Shown here piece after piece: positions 18,961 through 28,481 of a DNA stretch of 64,000 nt. The DNA comes from CAZSRX01 sp964609675 [NCBI: uncultured Bacteroidota bacterium]. GTDB taxonomy: Bacteria; CLD3; SB21. Where the stretch lies: assembly GCA_964609675.1 (NCBI GenBank), contig CAZSRX010000012.1, forward strand, positions 1 to 64,000, given 5' to 3'. The translations under genes were made by a program, and so were the position numbers. The notes beneath the pieces are model-generated. The model worked only from the letters and a program-made list of their open reading frames with translations, had not been told where the DNA came from and searched no databases. Position 1 is the first letter of the stretch; each line of letters starts with the position of its first letter.

Positions 18961-19509
18961 ATGAGTAAATCCGGCCAAACAGATATTCGCAGTACCACCA
19001 TTCTTGCCGTACGCCAGCGAAGCGAAGTAGCCATTGGCGGAGACGGACAGGTCACCATCGGCGATATGATCATTAAGCACGGCAGCAGGAAGATCCGTAA
19101 ATTATATCATGATACCGTCCTTGCCGGTTTTGCCGGAGCGGCTGCTGATGCGATAACGCTTCTGGACCGGTTTGAAGGCAAACTGAACGAGTTCAAAGGC
19201 AACATGACACGTTCTGCCGTTGAACTCGCCAAGGAATGGCGTACGGATAAATATTTACGGCACTTGCAGGCCATGCTGGTGGTGGCTGACAAAGAAAAAA
19301 CGCTGGTGATTAGCGGCACGGGCGATATCATCGAGCCGGATGACGGGTTGGCGGCTGTGGGTTCCGGCGGCGCTTACGCGCTCGCCGCCGCCCGCGCTCT
19401 GACACGCCACTCAGAACTTAACGCCGAAGCCATTACACGCGAAGCGTTGAAAATCGCCGGCGAACTGTGTGTGTATACGAACGAACATATCCTTGTGGAA
19501 ACGCTTTAA
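18961..19509 (+). CDS. hslV: HslV, proteasome-like peptidase subunit
   Basis: 182 residues from the ATG at 18961, with AGGG 7 bp upstream; an in-frame ATG at 18883 would add 26 unlikely residues. The catalytic N-terminal threonine is expected in RSTTILAV, so about 11 or 12 residues form a propeptide removed on maturation. [12 protein letters not shown] and the later [14 protein letters not shown] match HslV. HslV forms a double hexamer that degrades proteins fed by the ATPase HslU. hslU is not adjacent or elsewhere in the window; the next gene is cdsA. Confidence 0.93.
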   Translation: MSKSGQTDIRSTTILAVRQRSEVAIGGDGQVTIGDMIIKHGSRKIRKLYHDTVLAGFAGAAADAITLLDRFEGKLNEFKGNMTRSAVELAKEWRTDKYLRHLQAMLVVADKEKTLVISGTGDIIEPDDGLAAVGSGGAYALAAARALTRHSELNAEAITREALKIAGELCVYTNEHILVETL

Positions 19510-19600
19510 TACCCATTAGCCGGGAAGGAATCCGTAAAATTCAAAACCATTTAACATCCTATGTCATAGTGGCTATTCAAAATACTAACAGGAGCAAGCC

Positions 19601-20440
19601 GTGAGTTCAGCCGTTGCGCGCGTCATTGTCGCTGTCATATTTATTCCGATTATCATCCTTGTCTTATATCTGGGGAATATTTATTTTCTTATTTTCATCA
19701 GCGTTCTGATCGCTGCCGGCATTGTGGAAATGCACGGAATCAGCCGTAAGAAAAGCGTGGAGATATTATGGTGGCTGGCAGTACCGTTCGGCGTGGCGTT
19801 TGCCTGTATCATGCACTGGGCGTGGACGGATTATCTGTTGATATGGCTATTTTTGTTCATCCTGCTGGCGATGGCTATTGAACTTTTTTACCGCCGGACA
19901 TCTTCGCCGCTGCTGAATATCGGCATGACCGTTTTTTCGACACTATATGTTGCCGCGTTGATGAGCAGTCTGATTTGGCTCCGTAATTTGCACACCAAGG
20001 ATCAGGAGGCAGTATCTCCCGGTTTCGAGATTGTCGTTTTTATATTAACCGCCATCTGGAGTTGCGACACGCTGGCTTATTACGGCGGTATGCTGATGGG
20101 CCGCCATAAATTATACGAAGCCGTCAGTCCCAAGAAAACCTGGGAAGGGGCCGTCAGCGGTTTTTTCGGATCGTTGGGCGGCGTATTGCTGGTGCAGTGG
20201 ATATTGGAATTGACCGGTGCGCGTCTCTATTTCTCAGTTGTACAAATACTTGTTATCGGAGGTCTGGCCGGTACCCTGGGGCAAGTCGGTGATTTAGCGG
20301 AGTCGTTGCTTAAACGCGATGCCGGCGTCAAGGATTCGGGGGCGCTCATTCCCGGGCATGGCGGTATTCTCGACCGTTTCGACAGTCTGTTGTTCGTAGC
20401 GCCGGCGGTATATATTTATGTAAAATTATTTGTTCTCTAA
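19601..20440 (+). CDS. cdsA: Phosphatidate cytidylyltransferase CdsA
   Basis: 279 residues with a GTG start preceded by AGGAG at 10 bp. Several transmembrane helices make it an inner-membrane enzyme. The CDP-diglyceride synthase signature is intact: SPKKTWEGAVSG near residue 180 and KRDAGVKDSG followed by PGHGGILDRFDSL near 240-262. It makes CDP-diacylglycerol from phosphatidate and CTP, the branch point for phospholipid synthesis. The gap to hslV is about 90 bp. uppS and dxr, common cdsA neighbours, are absent. Confidence 0.94.
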   Translation: MSSAVARVIVAVIFIPIIILVLYLGNIYFLIFISVLIAAGIVEMHGISRKKSVEILWWLAVPFGVAFACIMHWAWTDYLLIWLFLFILLAMAIELFYRRTSSPLLNIGMTVFSTLYVAALMSSLIWLRNLHTKDQEAVSPGFEIVVFILTAIWSCDTLAYYGGMLMGRHKLYEAVSPKKTWEGAVSGFFGSLGGVLLVQWILELTGARLYFSVVQILVIGGLAGTLGQVGDLAESLLKRDAGVKDSGALIPGHGGILDRFDSLLFVAPAVYIYVKLFVL

Positions 20441-20463
20441 TCACTGCACGGGTTAGGCCTTGT

Positions 20464-22461
20464 TTACTTCCTGTCCAATTTGAAATAACCCGTCAGGGTC
20501 TGCAGCCGGTCGGTCAGATTATTCAGATAGTCAGCGGCCTGGGCAATCTGCCGGATGCTGCCGGCGATTTGCTGCGTGGCGGCGTTGACGCTCTTGACGT
20601 TCTCAGAAACCTGTTCGCTGGCTGAGGACTGTTCGTTGGAAGCGATGGCAATTTCGGAAATCATCTTGTTAAGGTTCTGAAGGGCATCGACGATCTGTTG
20701 GAGCGCGTTACGGGCGCGGTCGACGGAACTGAGGCCGGTGTCCACATCATTGCGGCTGTCTTCCATGAAGGAGACGACTTCCATGACGTTTTTCTGCATC
20801 TTGGAGATCAGTTCGCTGATTTCCAGCGCCGAACGACCGATGCGTTCGGACAGTTTCTGGATCTCATTGGCGACGATGGCAAAACCTTTGCCTTTATCGC
20901 CGGCACGCACCGCCTCTACGGACGCGTTGAGGGCAATCAGGTTTGTCTGCTTGGTAAATTCCGTGATAATCTCGGTGATTTTACCGATCTGTAAGCTGCT
21001 GGTGCTTAGAACCTGGATGACGTCGGAAGATTTCTTGATGCTCTCGGCGATGCGGTTCATGCCGGTAACGGCGGAATCAATCACATGGATGGCCTCTTGG
21101 GCGGTTTGCTGTGCCTGGATGGTGGTTTCCTTGGTGTTGCCGGCGTTTTCGGCGGTCTGCTGGATGGTGCGGGTCATCTCTTCGATAGCCGAAGCCGCAC
21201 CCGACGTCTGGGCCGTCTGATTATTGGCTTCGTTGGAAATGCTCTCGGTGCTGGCGGAGATTTCCTTGGCAGAAGTCATCAGCGTATTCATGACCTCCAT
21301 CAGTTCAAGCAGCACATTGCGCACCGATCCGATAAATTTATCAAAGGACTGCGTCAGACGGCCGATTTCATCTTCCCGGTGCATGGCCATTGTAATATTC
21401 AGGTCCGCTTGATCCATCATCGTCGCGACTTCCTGTATGGGTTTGAACAAACGGCTTGAAAATACCCATATGGATCCAATAATGAGAATAATACTTATAA
21501 AACCCGCAAGGCTAAAAATTAATAACAAAGTATAAGCGGTACTGTACATTTCGCCGGTAGGCACTACCATAACTAACGTCCAACGGGTGCTTGGAATCGA
21601 GGTATAGAATACGGTGGTATTTTTTCCAAGCAGCGGGTCCGTCGTTTCAAACATACCTTCAGTATTTTTCCGTATCGTATCCATGAATGTTTCATACAGC
21701 TTATTCTTGTTGGCTTTACCGAAATCCGTCACGGTTTTAGTGCCAATATATTCCTTATCCTTAAAGGACATGAACACGCCGCTTTGGCTTAGAAGAAACA
21801 TATAACCGTTATCGTAGGCTTTGAAAGCGCCTATTTCTTCATCAATTTTTTTCAGAGAAATGTCCACACCGCCAACTCCAACCGACGTTTTTCCGTAATG
21901 AATCGGAGCGATCCAGGAGGTCATCAGCACGCCTTCGTCCAGGTACGGCTCCATGATGGTCATCGCGTTATTGGCGCGGGGAATATCGTACCATTCCCAG
22001 TTGTTTTGTTCCGCAGAAAGCGGCGTGAACGCCGCCATGACGGAGGGCTCACCCTTGATCCGGTTCCAGTAAAGGCCAAATCTCCCGAAATAACTCACTG
22101 AATCTTTTAGGAATAATTTATCCTTGCCGTCAAAAGCATTGGGTTCGAAAGCCACATACGTACCGAGCGCGCCTGGATTGGAAATCAGTGTGTTGTAGAG
22201 AAAACTGCTGACTTCTTTACGGTCTTTACCCTTATAGGCATCCATGAAATCCACTATCGTTTGAGCGACAGCCCGGTACGATTTCAGTTCGGCGTCAAAT
22301 TTGTTGGCTTGCTTCCTGAGAATTTCCTGTGATAATTTACAGGCCTCGGTTTGCATCGTGTTCATTGTAATCACAAATACAACGGCGGCCAGGATCATAG
22401 CTATTATGAGTATGACGGGTATAATATACAGAAGGAGCTTGGTACGGATACTTATAAACAT
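20464..22461 (-). CDS. Methyl-accepting chemotaxis protein with dCache sensor
   Basis: 665 residues. First TM about 8-32; periplasmic double-Cache domain about 40-305 (WYDIPRANNAMTIMEPYLDE, then GVGGVDISLKKID); second TM about 310-332; HAMP about 335-385; then the signalling coiled coil. The receptor tip reads TKQTNLIALNASVEAVRAGD, that is, the canonical N and R of the Tsr-type hairpin are present. GGGAGA precedes the ATG. dCache receptors commonly sense small carboxylates or amino acids; the ligand here is unknown. It is a single gene, convergent with cdsA. Confidence 0.93.
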   Translation of the reverse strand: MFISIRTKLLLYIIPVILIIAMILAAVVFVITMNTMQTEACKLSQEILRKQANKFDAELKSYRAVAQTIVDFMDAYKGKDRKEVSSFLYNTLISNPGALGTYVAFEPNAFDGKDKLFLKDSVSYFGRFGLYWNRIKGEPSVMAAFTPLSAEQNNWEWYDIPRANNAMTIMEPYLDEGVLMTSWIAPIHYGKTSVGVGGVDISLKKIDEEIGAFKAYDNGYMFLLSQSGVFMSFKDKEYIGTKTVTDFGKANKNKLYETFMDTIRKNTEGMFETTDPLLGKNTTVFYTSIPSTRWTLVMVVPTGEMYSTAYTLLLIFSLAGFISIILIIGSIWVFSSRLFKPIQEVATMMDQADLNITMAMHREDEIGRLTQSFDKFIGSVRNVLLELMEVMNTLMTSAKEISASTESISNEANNQTAQTSGAASAIEEMTRTIQQTAENAGNTKETTIQAQQTAQEAIHVIDSAVTGMNRIAESIKKSSDVIQVLSTSSLQIGKITEIITEFTKQTNLIALNASVEAVRAGDKGKGFAIVANEIQKLSERIGRSALEISELISKMQKNVMEVVSFMEDSRNDVDTGLSSVDRARNALQQIVDALQNLNKMISEIAIASNEQSSASEQVSENVKSVNAATQQIAGSIRQIAQAADYLNNLTDRLQTLTGYFKLDRK

Positions 22462-22603
22462 GATGTGTCTCCCGTTTTGCCGGAAAGGATTCCGGTGTGT
22501 TTGGTGATACAGAAAACATAAGACATGTACGATAATATAAAGAAAATGAAGAAGAAAAAAAAGAAATAATTAAAATACGCCATAAGGGCGCTCGGGATTT
22601 GGA

Positions 22604-23818
22604 TTATTCATATCTCAGCGATTCGACCACGTTCGCTTTTGCGGCTTTAAGGGCGGGATAAAAACCGAACACCAGTCCCACGATGACCGACAGACCAAAG
22701 CTCAGACTGACCGCTTCGGGCATGATGATCAGGTTCCAACCGGCGTATACTTCCAAAGCCGATGACGCCACGTACGCAAGGCCGATGCCCAGCAGGCCGC
22801 CGATCAGGCAAATCAGCAGGGCCTCGATAATAAATTGAATAAGGATATCACGTTTTCTGGCGCCGACGGCCTTACGGATGCCGATTTCTTTGGTGCGCTC
22901 GGTAACGGAAACAATCATAATATTCATGATGCCGATGCCGCCGACAATTAAGGAAATAGCGGCGATGGAGGCGAGCAGTACCGAAAGGGTCTGGTTGGTC
23001 TCCTGCGCGGTGGTAATAATGTCGGCCTGGTTACGTATTTCAAAATCATTTTCCTGGTCGGCGCGGAGGCGGTGGCGGCGGCGCAGAATCCGTTCGATAT
23101 CAAACGTGGCGTCGTCGAGCGCCTGCTGACCGATGGTTTTGAAGGAGATCCCGCTGATGTAATCAATGCCGAAAAGGCGCTGCTGGGCGGTGGTCAGAGG
23201 CGTAACAATCTGATCGTCCTGGTTCATCATGCCGGTCTGGCCTTTGGTGTCGAACAACCCGATCACCTGGAAATTTTGTCCCCGGATTTTAATGGTTTTG
23301 CCGATCGGCGATGCCGTTTCGAACAGGTTGGTGCGGACCGTGCTGCCAAGGATACATACTTTGCTGCCGTTTTTATATTCGTCCTGGCTGAAGAATCGGC
23401 CCTCCGCAAGCTGGTAGTTTCGTACCGAAGGGTAAGCCAGGGTGGCACCGACGACCTGTGTGTTGACGTTTTTGTTTTGGTATTTGATTTGCGCATTGCG
23501 GGAAAGTTCCGCTGAAAAATCGAGAATGACATCCGACTCCCGGTTGATAATTTCCGCGTCTTCGATTTTCAGTGTCACGGATGTTCCGGCGCCCTGGGCG
23601 GCCGGCCCGGTTCGCTGCGATCCCGGACGGACGAAAAGAATATCTGTGCCCAGTCCTTTGAGCCGCTCGTTTACCGCTTGACGGGCGCCTTCGCCCAGCG
23701 CGACCACGGTAATAACCGCGCCTACGCCGATAATGATTCCCAGCATGGTCAGCAAGGCGCGCAGTTTGTTGGCCCGAAGCGCGTTCCAGGCGGTGATAAA
23801 ACTTTCGAGGATATTCAC
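22604..23818 (-). CDS. MacB-like ABC transporter permease
   Basis: 404 residues with the MacB/FtsX-type layout: TM helix about 20-40 (LLTMLGIIIGVGAVITVVAL), a large periplasmic MacB_PCD-like domain, and three TM helices at the C-terminus (NIMIVSVTERTKEIGIRKAVGARKRD loop between). Unlike E. coli MacB there is no fused ATPase domain, so a separate LolD/MacB-type ATPase is needed and is not adjacent. It starts 21 bp after the adaptor gene. Likely part of a tripartite efflux or lipoprotein-handling pump; substrate unknown. Confidence 0.9.
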   Translation of the reverse strand: MNILESFITAWNALRANKLRALLTMLGIIIGVGAVITVVALGEGARQAVNERLKGLGTDILFVRPGSQRTGPAAQGAGTSVTLKIEDAEIINRESDVILDFSAELSRNAQIKYQNKNVNTQVVGATLAYPSVRNYQLAEGRFFSQDEYKNGSKVCILGSTVRTNLFETASPIGKTIKIRGQNFQVIGLFDTKGQTGMMNQDDQIVTPLTTAQQRLFGIDYISGISFKTIGQQALDDATFDIERILRRRHRLRADQENDFEIRNQADIITTAQETNQTLSVLLASIAAISLIVGGIGIMNIMIVSVTERTKEIGIRKAVGARKRDILIQFIIEALLICLIGGLLGIGLAYVASSALEVYAGWNLIIMPEAVSLSFGLSVIVGLVFGFYPALKAAKANVVESLRYE

Positions 23819-23839
23819 GATACGTATCCGGTTAACTTT

Positions 23840-25192
23840 TTAGTTGCGACGGCCGGTGGTCATGCCGCTGCCCATACGGTTCTTCAGCATCTCCTTGCGG
23901 CGCTCTGATTCCAGCTTGGCCTGGGAGAATTTAACCAGCACAACCTTCGTAGAGTCTGTCAGTCCGCTGATGACTTCGGAATAATCGAAATTGGCGGCGC
24001 CGATTTCCACCGGTCGCAGTAATAATTTATCCTCTTCCTGAACGACCACAAATTTCCGTTGCACCTGTATGGCCGATAGATCCTCGTTCGGAACCGTTTC
24101 ATTTCTGTTGCGGTCATCCCGGCCGCCTTTCCGTTCCTTCCATTTTTTTATCCGGGCGGAATCGGGTTTTCCGGATTCCGCTTTAGATTCTCGGGAGTTC
24201 ATTTCTACGCCGGCGTCGCGTAAAGTGGCCATGTCCGTACGGATTTCCGCATCGTCACGTAGCAATTCATTGGAAATGAGCAGCACATTCTGTTTGTTAT
24301 ATATGTCAATGGTGATTGTGCCGTTCATGCCCGCTTTGAGGCGGTTTTCGCGGTTTGGCACCAGAATAACCACGTCAAAGGTCGTTACGTTCTGGGTAAC
24401 CGTAGCCTGTGCGGCGATGCGAACCACTTTGCCGTAGAAGACACGGTCCGGATAGGCATCGGCGACGATTTTGGCCTCCTGCCCGATGCGGATGCGACCA
24501 ATGTCCACCTCATCCACACTGGCTATCATGTACACTTCATCCATGTTGGCGACGCGCGCGATGGTGGTGCCGCCCCCGACATTCGACACGGCCGAGGCGA
24601 TAATCTGGCCCGCCGAAACATTGCGCGACAGGACGATACCGTTGACCGGGGATAGTACAATCGTTTCGGCCAGCTTCTGCCGCGCCAGCAGCAATGCCGA
24701 ATTGGCTTTAACGACATTGGATTTGGATTTCACATAATCCACATTAATCTGGTCGAATTCCTGCTGGGAGATCAATTGCTTGTCAAAAAGGTCTTTCGCG
24801 CGTTTCCAGTTGTTCTCCTGCTGGATAAGCGTTGCCACGGCCACCTGAGAATCCGCCAGCGCCTGCTCAAACGCGTTGCGGGTGTCGGTCTGGTCCAGCC
24901 GCGCGATGAGCTGGCCTATCCGAATACGGTCGCTGCTTTCGATCGGTATCTGTTCCACAACCCCGCTGGCTTTGGATTTGACTTCAATAATATTAATCGG
25001 CGTGATGACACCGGTTGCCGTAACCGATACATTCAGGTCGCCGCGGGACAGATTCATCACGCGTTTCACGATAGCGGATGTACCCGGTATCGGTTTTTTT
25101 TCGTCATCAGGTCCCCGGAAAAAAATCCAGTAAATCCCGGCGGCCAGAATCAGAAAAACGAAAGAGTAAAAGAGCGGTCGTTTATACTTCAC
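23840..25192 (-). CDS. MacA-like periplasmic adaptor (membrane-fusion protein)
   Basis: 450 residues. An N-terminal membrane anchor (about 7-26), then the barrel-sandwich biotinyl-lipoyl half (SKASGVVEQIPIESSDRIRIGQLIARLD), a coiled-coil hairpin with ALADSQVAVATLIQQ and VKANSALLLARQKLAET, then the second lipoyl half and beta-barrel domains (GIVLSRNVSAGQIIAS; DEVDIGRIRIGQEA). A hydrophilic insertion near 330-380 (SRESKAESGKPDSARIKKW) is unusual and low in complexity. It pairs with the permease 21 bp downstream. An outer-membrane TolC partner is not in the window. Confidence 0.9.
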   Translation of the reverse strand: MKYKRPLFYSFVFLILAAGIYWIFFRGPDDEKKPIPGTSAIVKRVMNLSRGDLNVSVTATGVITPINIIEVKSKASGVVEQIPIESSDRIRIGQLIARLDQTDTRNAFEQALADSQVAVATLIQQENNWKRAKDLFDKQLISQQEFDQINVDYVKSKSNVVKANSALLLARQKLAETIVLSPVNGIVLSRNVSAGQIIASAVSNVGGGTTIARVANMDEVYMIASVDEVDIGRIRIGQEAKIVADAYPDRVFYGKVVRIAAQATVTQNVTTFDVVILVPNRENRLKAGMNGTITIDIYNKQNVLLISNELLRDDAEIRTDMATLRDAGVEMNSRESKAESGKPDSARIKKWKERKGGRDDRNRNETVPNEDLSAIQVQRKFVVVQEEDKLLLRPVEIGAANFDYSEVISGLTDSTKVVLVKFSQAKLESERRKEMLKNRMGSGMTTGRRN

Positions 25193-25266
25193 AATAGTTC
25201 CTTAAATTTGTAATTATTCAGCATTATTAGACATCAAAAAAGATGTAGGGTTTAATCTAAATCGGA

Positions 25267-26322
25267 TTATTTTTTTCGTTTAAATAAATAAGCGCTGTCT
25301 TCCAATCGGCTTTCCTTGCCGTCGGTATTTATGGCATACTGAGCGCCGCTCCATATCGAAGCGCTGCCGTGATCGCCTTTTTTATTTAGGGCGTAGAATT
25401 TAACGTCGAATTTCGGGCGGCGGTCGTCGGTCAGCAGGCGCGCTTCTTTGGTACGATCCGCGATGCGCTTACAGGCCGAAAGGCAGGCTTGTTCGGGCGA
25501 CTGACCCTGCCGCATGTACTCTACAATCATCACGCTGCTGCAGTGGAGCAGGTTGGCCTCCCCGCGGCCGGTGGAACCGGCCGCGCCGACTTCGTTGTCC
25601 ACATAAAGCCCGGCGCCCAGAATCGGCGAGTCGCCCACGCGGCCTGGAATTTTGAACGCCAGTCCGCTTGTGGTCGTCACGCCGGATATATCGCCCCGTT
25701 CATTAATCGCGAGGCAGTTAATCGTTCCGTGTAATCGGAAAAAATTTTTCAAACTCTCGCCGATATCTTTATCCTCCATCGAGTGGGGCGGGAGCCAGTC
25801 GTCCTCGTTACTGAGGTTTTCTTTCCACTTAAGCCAGACCTCGCGAGCCCGATCGGTCAGAAGGTTTTCTTCCCGGAATCCGTGCGCCCGGGCAAATTTC
25901 AAAGCGCCTTCGCCTACCAGCAGGACATGATCGGTGCGCTCCATGATCACCCTGGCAACCTTCGAAGGGTTTTTGATGTTTCGAAGCGACGCGACGCCCG
26001 CGCCGCGGCAGGTGGGGCCGTGCATCACGCAGGCGTCGAGTTCCACCACGCCGTCCTCGTTCGGCAGGCCGCCGTATCCAACGCTCATGTCATCGGGATC
26101 ATCCTCAACAATATTTACGCCGGCTATCACGGCGTCCAGTGTATCCTTGCCCGCGCGAATCATTTGCATAACCGCGGCTGTCGCTTTCAGACCGTTGGCG
26201 CTCGCGATCACTACCGGTGCCACAGAACCGGCGTTTACGATTTTATCCATCCATGGCCAGCGGATGGCCGTGATGCCAATGCCCGCGGCACAGGTGTTTT
26301 TCAGGAAATCTCTACGTCTCAT
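25267..26322 (-). CDS. Tat-exported N4-(beta-N-acetylglucosaminyl)-L-asparaginase-like Ntn hydrolase
   Basis: 351 residues. The N-terminus MRRRDFLKNT is a twin-arginine signal, so it is folded before export. Residues 34-90 (IASANGLKATAA, GVNIVEDDPDDMSVGYGGLPNEDG) and 218-255 (TSGLAFKIPGRVGDSPILGA, GAAGSTGRGE) match glycosylasparaginases, which cleave the GlcNAc-Asn bond and self-process before a Thr nucleophile. The nucleophile should be T200 in HGTIN; the Asp that usually precedes it is Gly here, as in isoaspartyl peptidases, so activity could differ. The gene stands alone. Confidence 0.88.
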   Translation of the reverse strand: MRRRDFLKNTCAAGIGITAIRWPWMDKIVNAGSVAPVVIASANGLKATAAVMQMIRAGKDTLDAVIAGVNIVEDDPDDMSVGYGGLPNEDGVVELDACVMHGPTCRGAGVASLRNIKNPSKVARVIMERTDHVLLVGEGALKFARAHGFREENLLTDRAREVWLKWKENLSNEDDWLPPHSMEDKDIGESLKNFFRLHGTINCLAINERGDISGVTTTSGLAFKIPGRVGDSPILGAGLYVDNEVGAAGSTGRGEANLLHCSSVMIVEYMRQGQSPEQACLSACKRIADRTKEARLLTDDRRPKFDVKFYALNKKGDHGSASIWSGAQYAINTDGKESRLEDSAYLFKRKK

Positions 26323-26528
26323 GGTAATCGTTTAAATTGAGTAAAGAATTTGCTTGCATAAAAAGTAAATCAAGTAACCTATTAAAATGTAACAATTTAA
26401 TGTTCACTTTCAAGTACAGCACACATTTTATTTTTTTATTTTAAACCTTTTATCCCGTCATGTAATCTAAATGACTGAATTTGAAACGAAGAATTTACTT
26501 AATAACTAAAACACGAAAGGAAACCGTT

Positions 26529-27161
26529 ATGTTAAACCTCAATGTAAAATGGCTGACGGCTGTGATGCTGACGTTGTTTATGAGTACGTGGATTTGTGCT
26601 CAGGATTCACAGAGCAACGATGACAGTATAATGAAAAATAGCTTCATCGCCGATATGGGTATGGCCTTTGACGATGACGACGCCATGCCGATGATGGGCG
26701 GACCCGGTATGGACTTTCAGTTTGACCACCGCGGCAAGCGTGGACCCTGTATACATCCGAAGGCCGGTTTCGGATACGGCAGAGCCAGAGGACCCATGGG
26801 AATGATTTTCCGTTTTGCGGATGATCTCAAACTGACCGAAGACCAGATTGATAAAATTAAGTCTTTGTATCAGACGGAACGCAAAAAGAACATTGCCCTT
26901 CACAGCGAACTGGAACTGAAACGCATAGAACTTCAGGAACTGATGGATACGGCCAAACCCGACAAAGCTAAGGTAGAAGCCAAGATGAAAGAGATAGAAG
27001 CGGTTCGGACAAAGATTCATAGCAATCGGCTTAATCTGCGCATCGATGTACTGGAAATCCTGACCAAAGAGCAACGGGATCAGCTTGAAAAGATTAAGTT
27101 GCAATGTCCCATGGGATACGGCCAGCGGTACATGAAAAAATTCCGAAATTCTGATAACTGA
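26529..27161 (+). CDS. Spy/CpxP-like periplasmic LTxxQ protein
   Basis: 210 residues from the ATG at 26529, preceded by GAAAGGAAA; the upstream in-frame ATG lacks a signal peptide. Signal peptide about 1-24. Residues 30-80 are rich in Asp, Met and Gly (FDDDDAMPMMGGPGM). From residue 95 it is helical with two LTxxQ-type motifs, LTEDQIDKIKSLY and LTKEQRDQLEKIK, typical of Spy/CpxP-type chaperones and metal-response proteins. The Met/Asp/His-rich stretch could bind metal, which is an inference. A hairpin terminator follows at 27185. Confidence 0.8.
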   Translation: MLNLNVKWLTAVMLTLFMSTWICAQDSQSNDDSIMKNSFIADMGMAFDDDDAMPMMGGPGMDFQFDHRGKRGPCIHPKAGFGYGRARGPMGMIFRFADDLKLTEDQIDKIKSLYQTERKKNIALHSELELKRIELQELMDTAKPDKAKVEAKMKEIEAVRTKIHSNRLNLRIDVLEILTKEQRDQLEKIKLQCPMGYGQRYMKKFRNSDN

Positions 27162-27184
27162 TTCATAACACCTCCTTAAGTGAA

Positions 27185-27211
27185 AAAGGCAGACCCTAAA
27201 AGTCTGCCTTT
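27185..27211 (+). terminator. Hairpin terminator after the Spy-like gene
   Basis: A perfect 10-bp stem AAAGGCAGAC / GTCTGCCTTT (27185-27194 with 27202-27211) closes a 7-nt loop. It starts 24 bp after the stop codon. The T-run is short on the plus strand, so termination may be partial. Confidence 0.7.
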
Positions 27212-27286
27212 ACACTCAAGATAAAATGGCCGTATAATAAATAAAATAAAATCCAAAATACAAAAAAAACAAGAAAGAGGTGCTTT

Positions 27287-28231
27287 ATGAAAACCATTGT
27301 TAAGTCCCAACACCTTGTCATCTTATTGGGTATGGCTATTATGATGCTTATTCCCATCGGTTGTGCGGATCAGGATACCCTTTCGGCTGATGAACAGGAA
27401 ATAGCGGATGTGATTACTGCGGATGAAGACGGTTATTTCGGAGTAGGCCTTTTGGCTGAATCCGATCCGGGCGATATAAGCACTCCAGCCTTCCTGGCCA
27501 AAGTTGACTCGGCCATTGATCCCCGCGGCTACGGTCGTCGCGTAAAAATCTGGCGAACCGGCCTGAACATCGAAAAATCTGAGGACGGGCAAAGCGCCAT
27601 TGCAACGGTATCTTACCGGATGAAGGGAAAATTTATCATCCGCCAGAAATGGACTGCCGACACTGTGTTTATTTTCAAACCAATTGATCATCGGTTCCAA
27701 CGTAAAATACGTTTTGTAAAAAATACGGATTCGAATGCCATTACCTACTGGAAACGCGATGCGTTGACGCCCGCTTTTGGTATTTCAGAAGGTGGTACCA
27801 TGCATTTGACAGGCAACATCGTCATTCGCGTATATCATTATTCAAGCGGTCTGAGTGATGTATTTACCGTTTCCGACCCGCTTAATTATTTTCTGCCGTT
27901 CGATGCGCTGCCAAACTGGGCGCCGCAGGATACGGTGACGTTGGAAATCGCTATTGCTAATGCCAACACGTCGGACAAGCCGTATGGCATCGCCCACCGC
28001 GGCCGGCATCTTCAACCGCTGAGCCGTCTCAAGGGCGTGTTTCATGATGACGGACTGAACGGCGATACTGTTGCCAATGACGGTACGTTTACAATCCGAT
28101 GGACGGCCATTAATACCGGTATTACCGGCCCCCATGTCGGCCTTTTCGATTTCTTCACAACCAGTACCATATTTACCAGCGAAATGCCCTATAATTCTTT
28201 GGTAGTCGCTTTCCCGTATATTAAAAACTGA
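27287..28231 (+). CDS. Predicted lipoprotein, choice-of-anchor-X-like C-terminus
   Basis: 314 residues with AGAGG 7 bp before the ATG. Lipoprotein signal with the Cys in MLIPIGCADQ. The mature part is beta-rich. Near the C-terminus, FHDDGLNGDTVANDGTFT is the Asp/Gly motif (DDG-x2-GD-x3-DG) seen in choice-of-anchor-X type surface domains, where it may bind calcium. No enzyme motif. It lies between two good terminators (27185 and 28252) and so forms its own transcription unit. Function unknown. Confidence 0.7.
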   Translation: MKTIVKSQHLVILLGMAIMMLIPIGCADQDTLSADEQEIADVITADEDGYFGVGLLAESDPGDISTPAFLAKVDSAIDPRGYGRRVKIWRTGLNIEKSEDGQSAIATVSYRMKGKFIIRQKWTADTVFIFKPIDHRFQRKIRFVKNTDSNAITYWKRDALTPAFGISEGGTMHLTGNIVIRVYHYSSGLSDVFTVSDPLNYFLPFDALPNWAPQDTVTLEIAIANANTSDKPYGIAHRGRHLQPLSRLKGVFHDDGLNGDTVANDGTFTIRWTAINTGITGPHVGLFDFFTTSTIFTSEMPYNSLVVAFPYIKN

Positions 28232-28251
28232 CAAAGTTTTATCCTGTCTGT

Positions 28252-28283
28252 AAGCCGGATAAATAATTATCCGGCTTTTTTTT
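28252..28283 (+). terminator. Rho-independent terminator after the lipoprotein gene
   Basis: A 10-bp stem AAGCCGGATA / TATCCGGCTT (28252-28261 with 28268-28277), loop AATAAT, followed by a T-run that reaches 28283. It begins 20 bp after the stop codon at 28231. This is the clearest terminator in the window. Confidence 0.9.
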
Positions 28284-28481
28284 ATCACGGCACAGAATAC
28301 ATCATTTATTATCGTTCATAAGTTTGTACTTTATTCCGAGATAATATTTTTCAGTCTTGAGTATTTATTGAAAAATTTATCATGTCGGATTTGGTAGACG
28401 CTTTTTTACGATAAGAGAAAAAATTTATTTACATATTTTTACTATTTATCTTTAATATGAAAAAGCTTAAATTAATACAAT

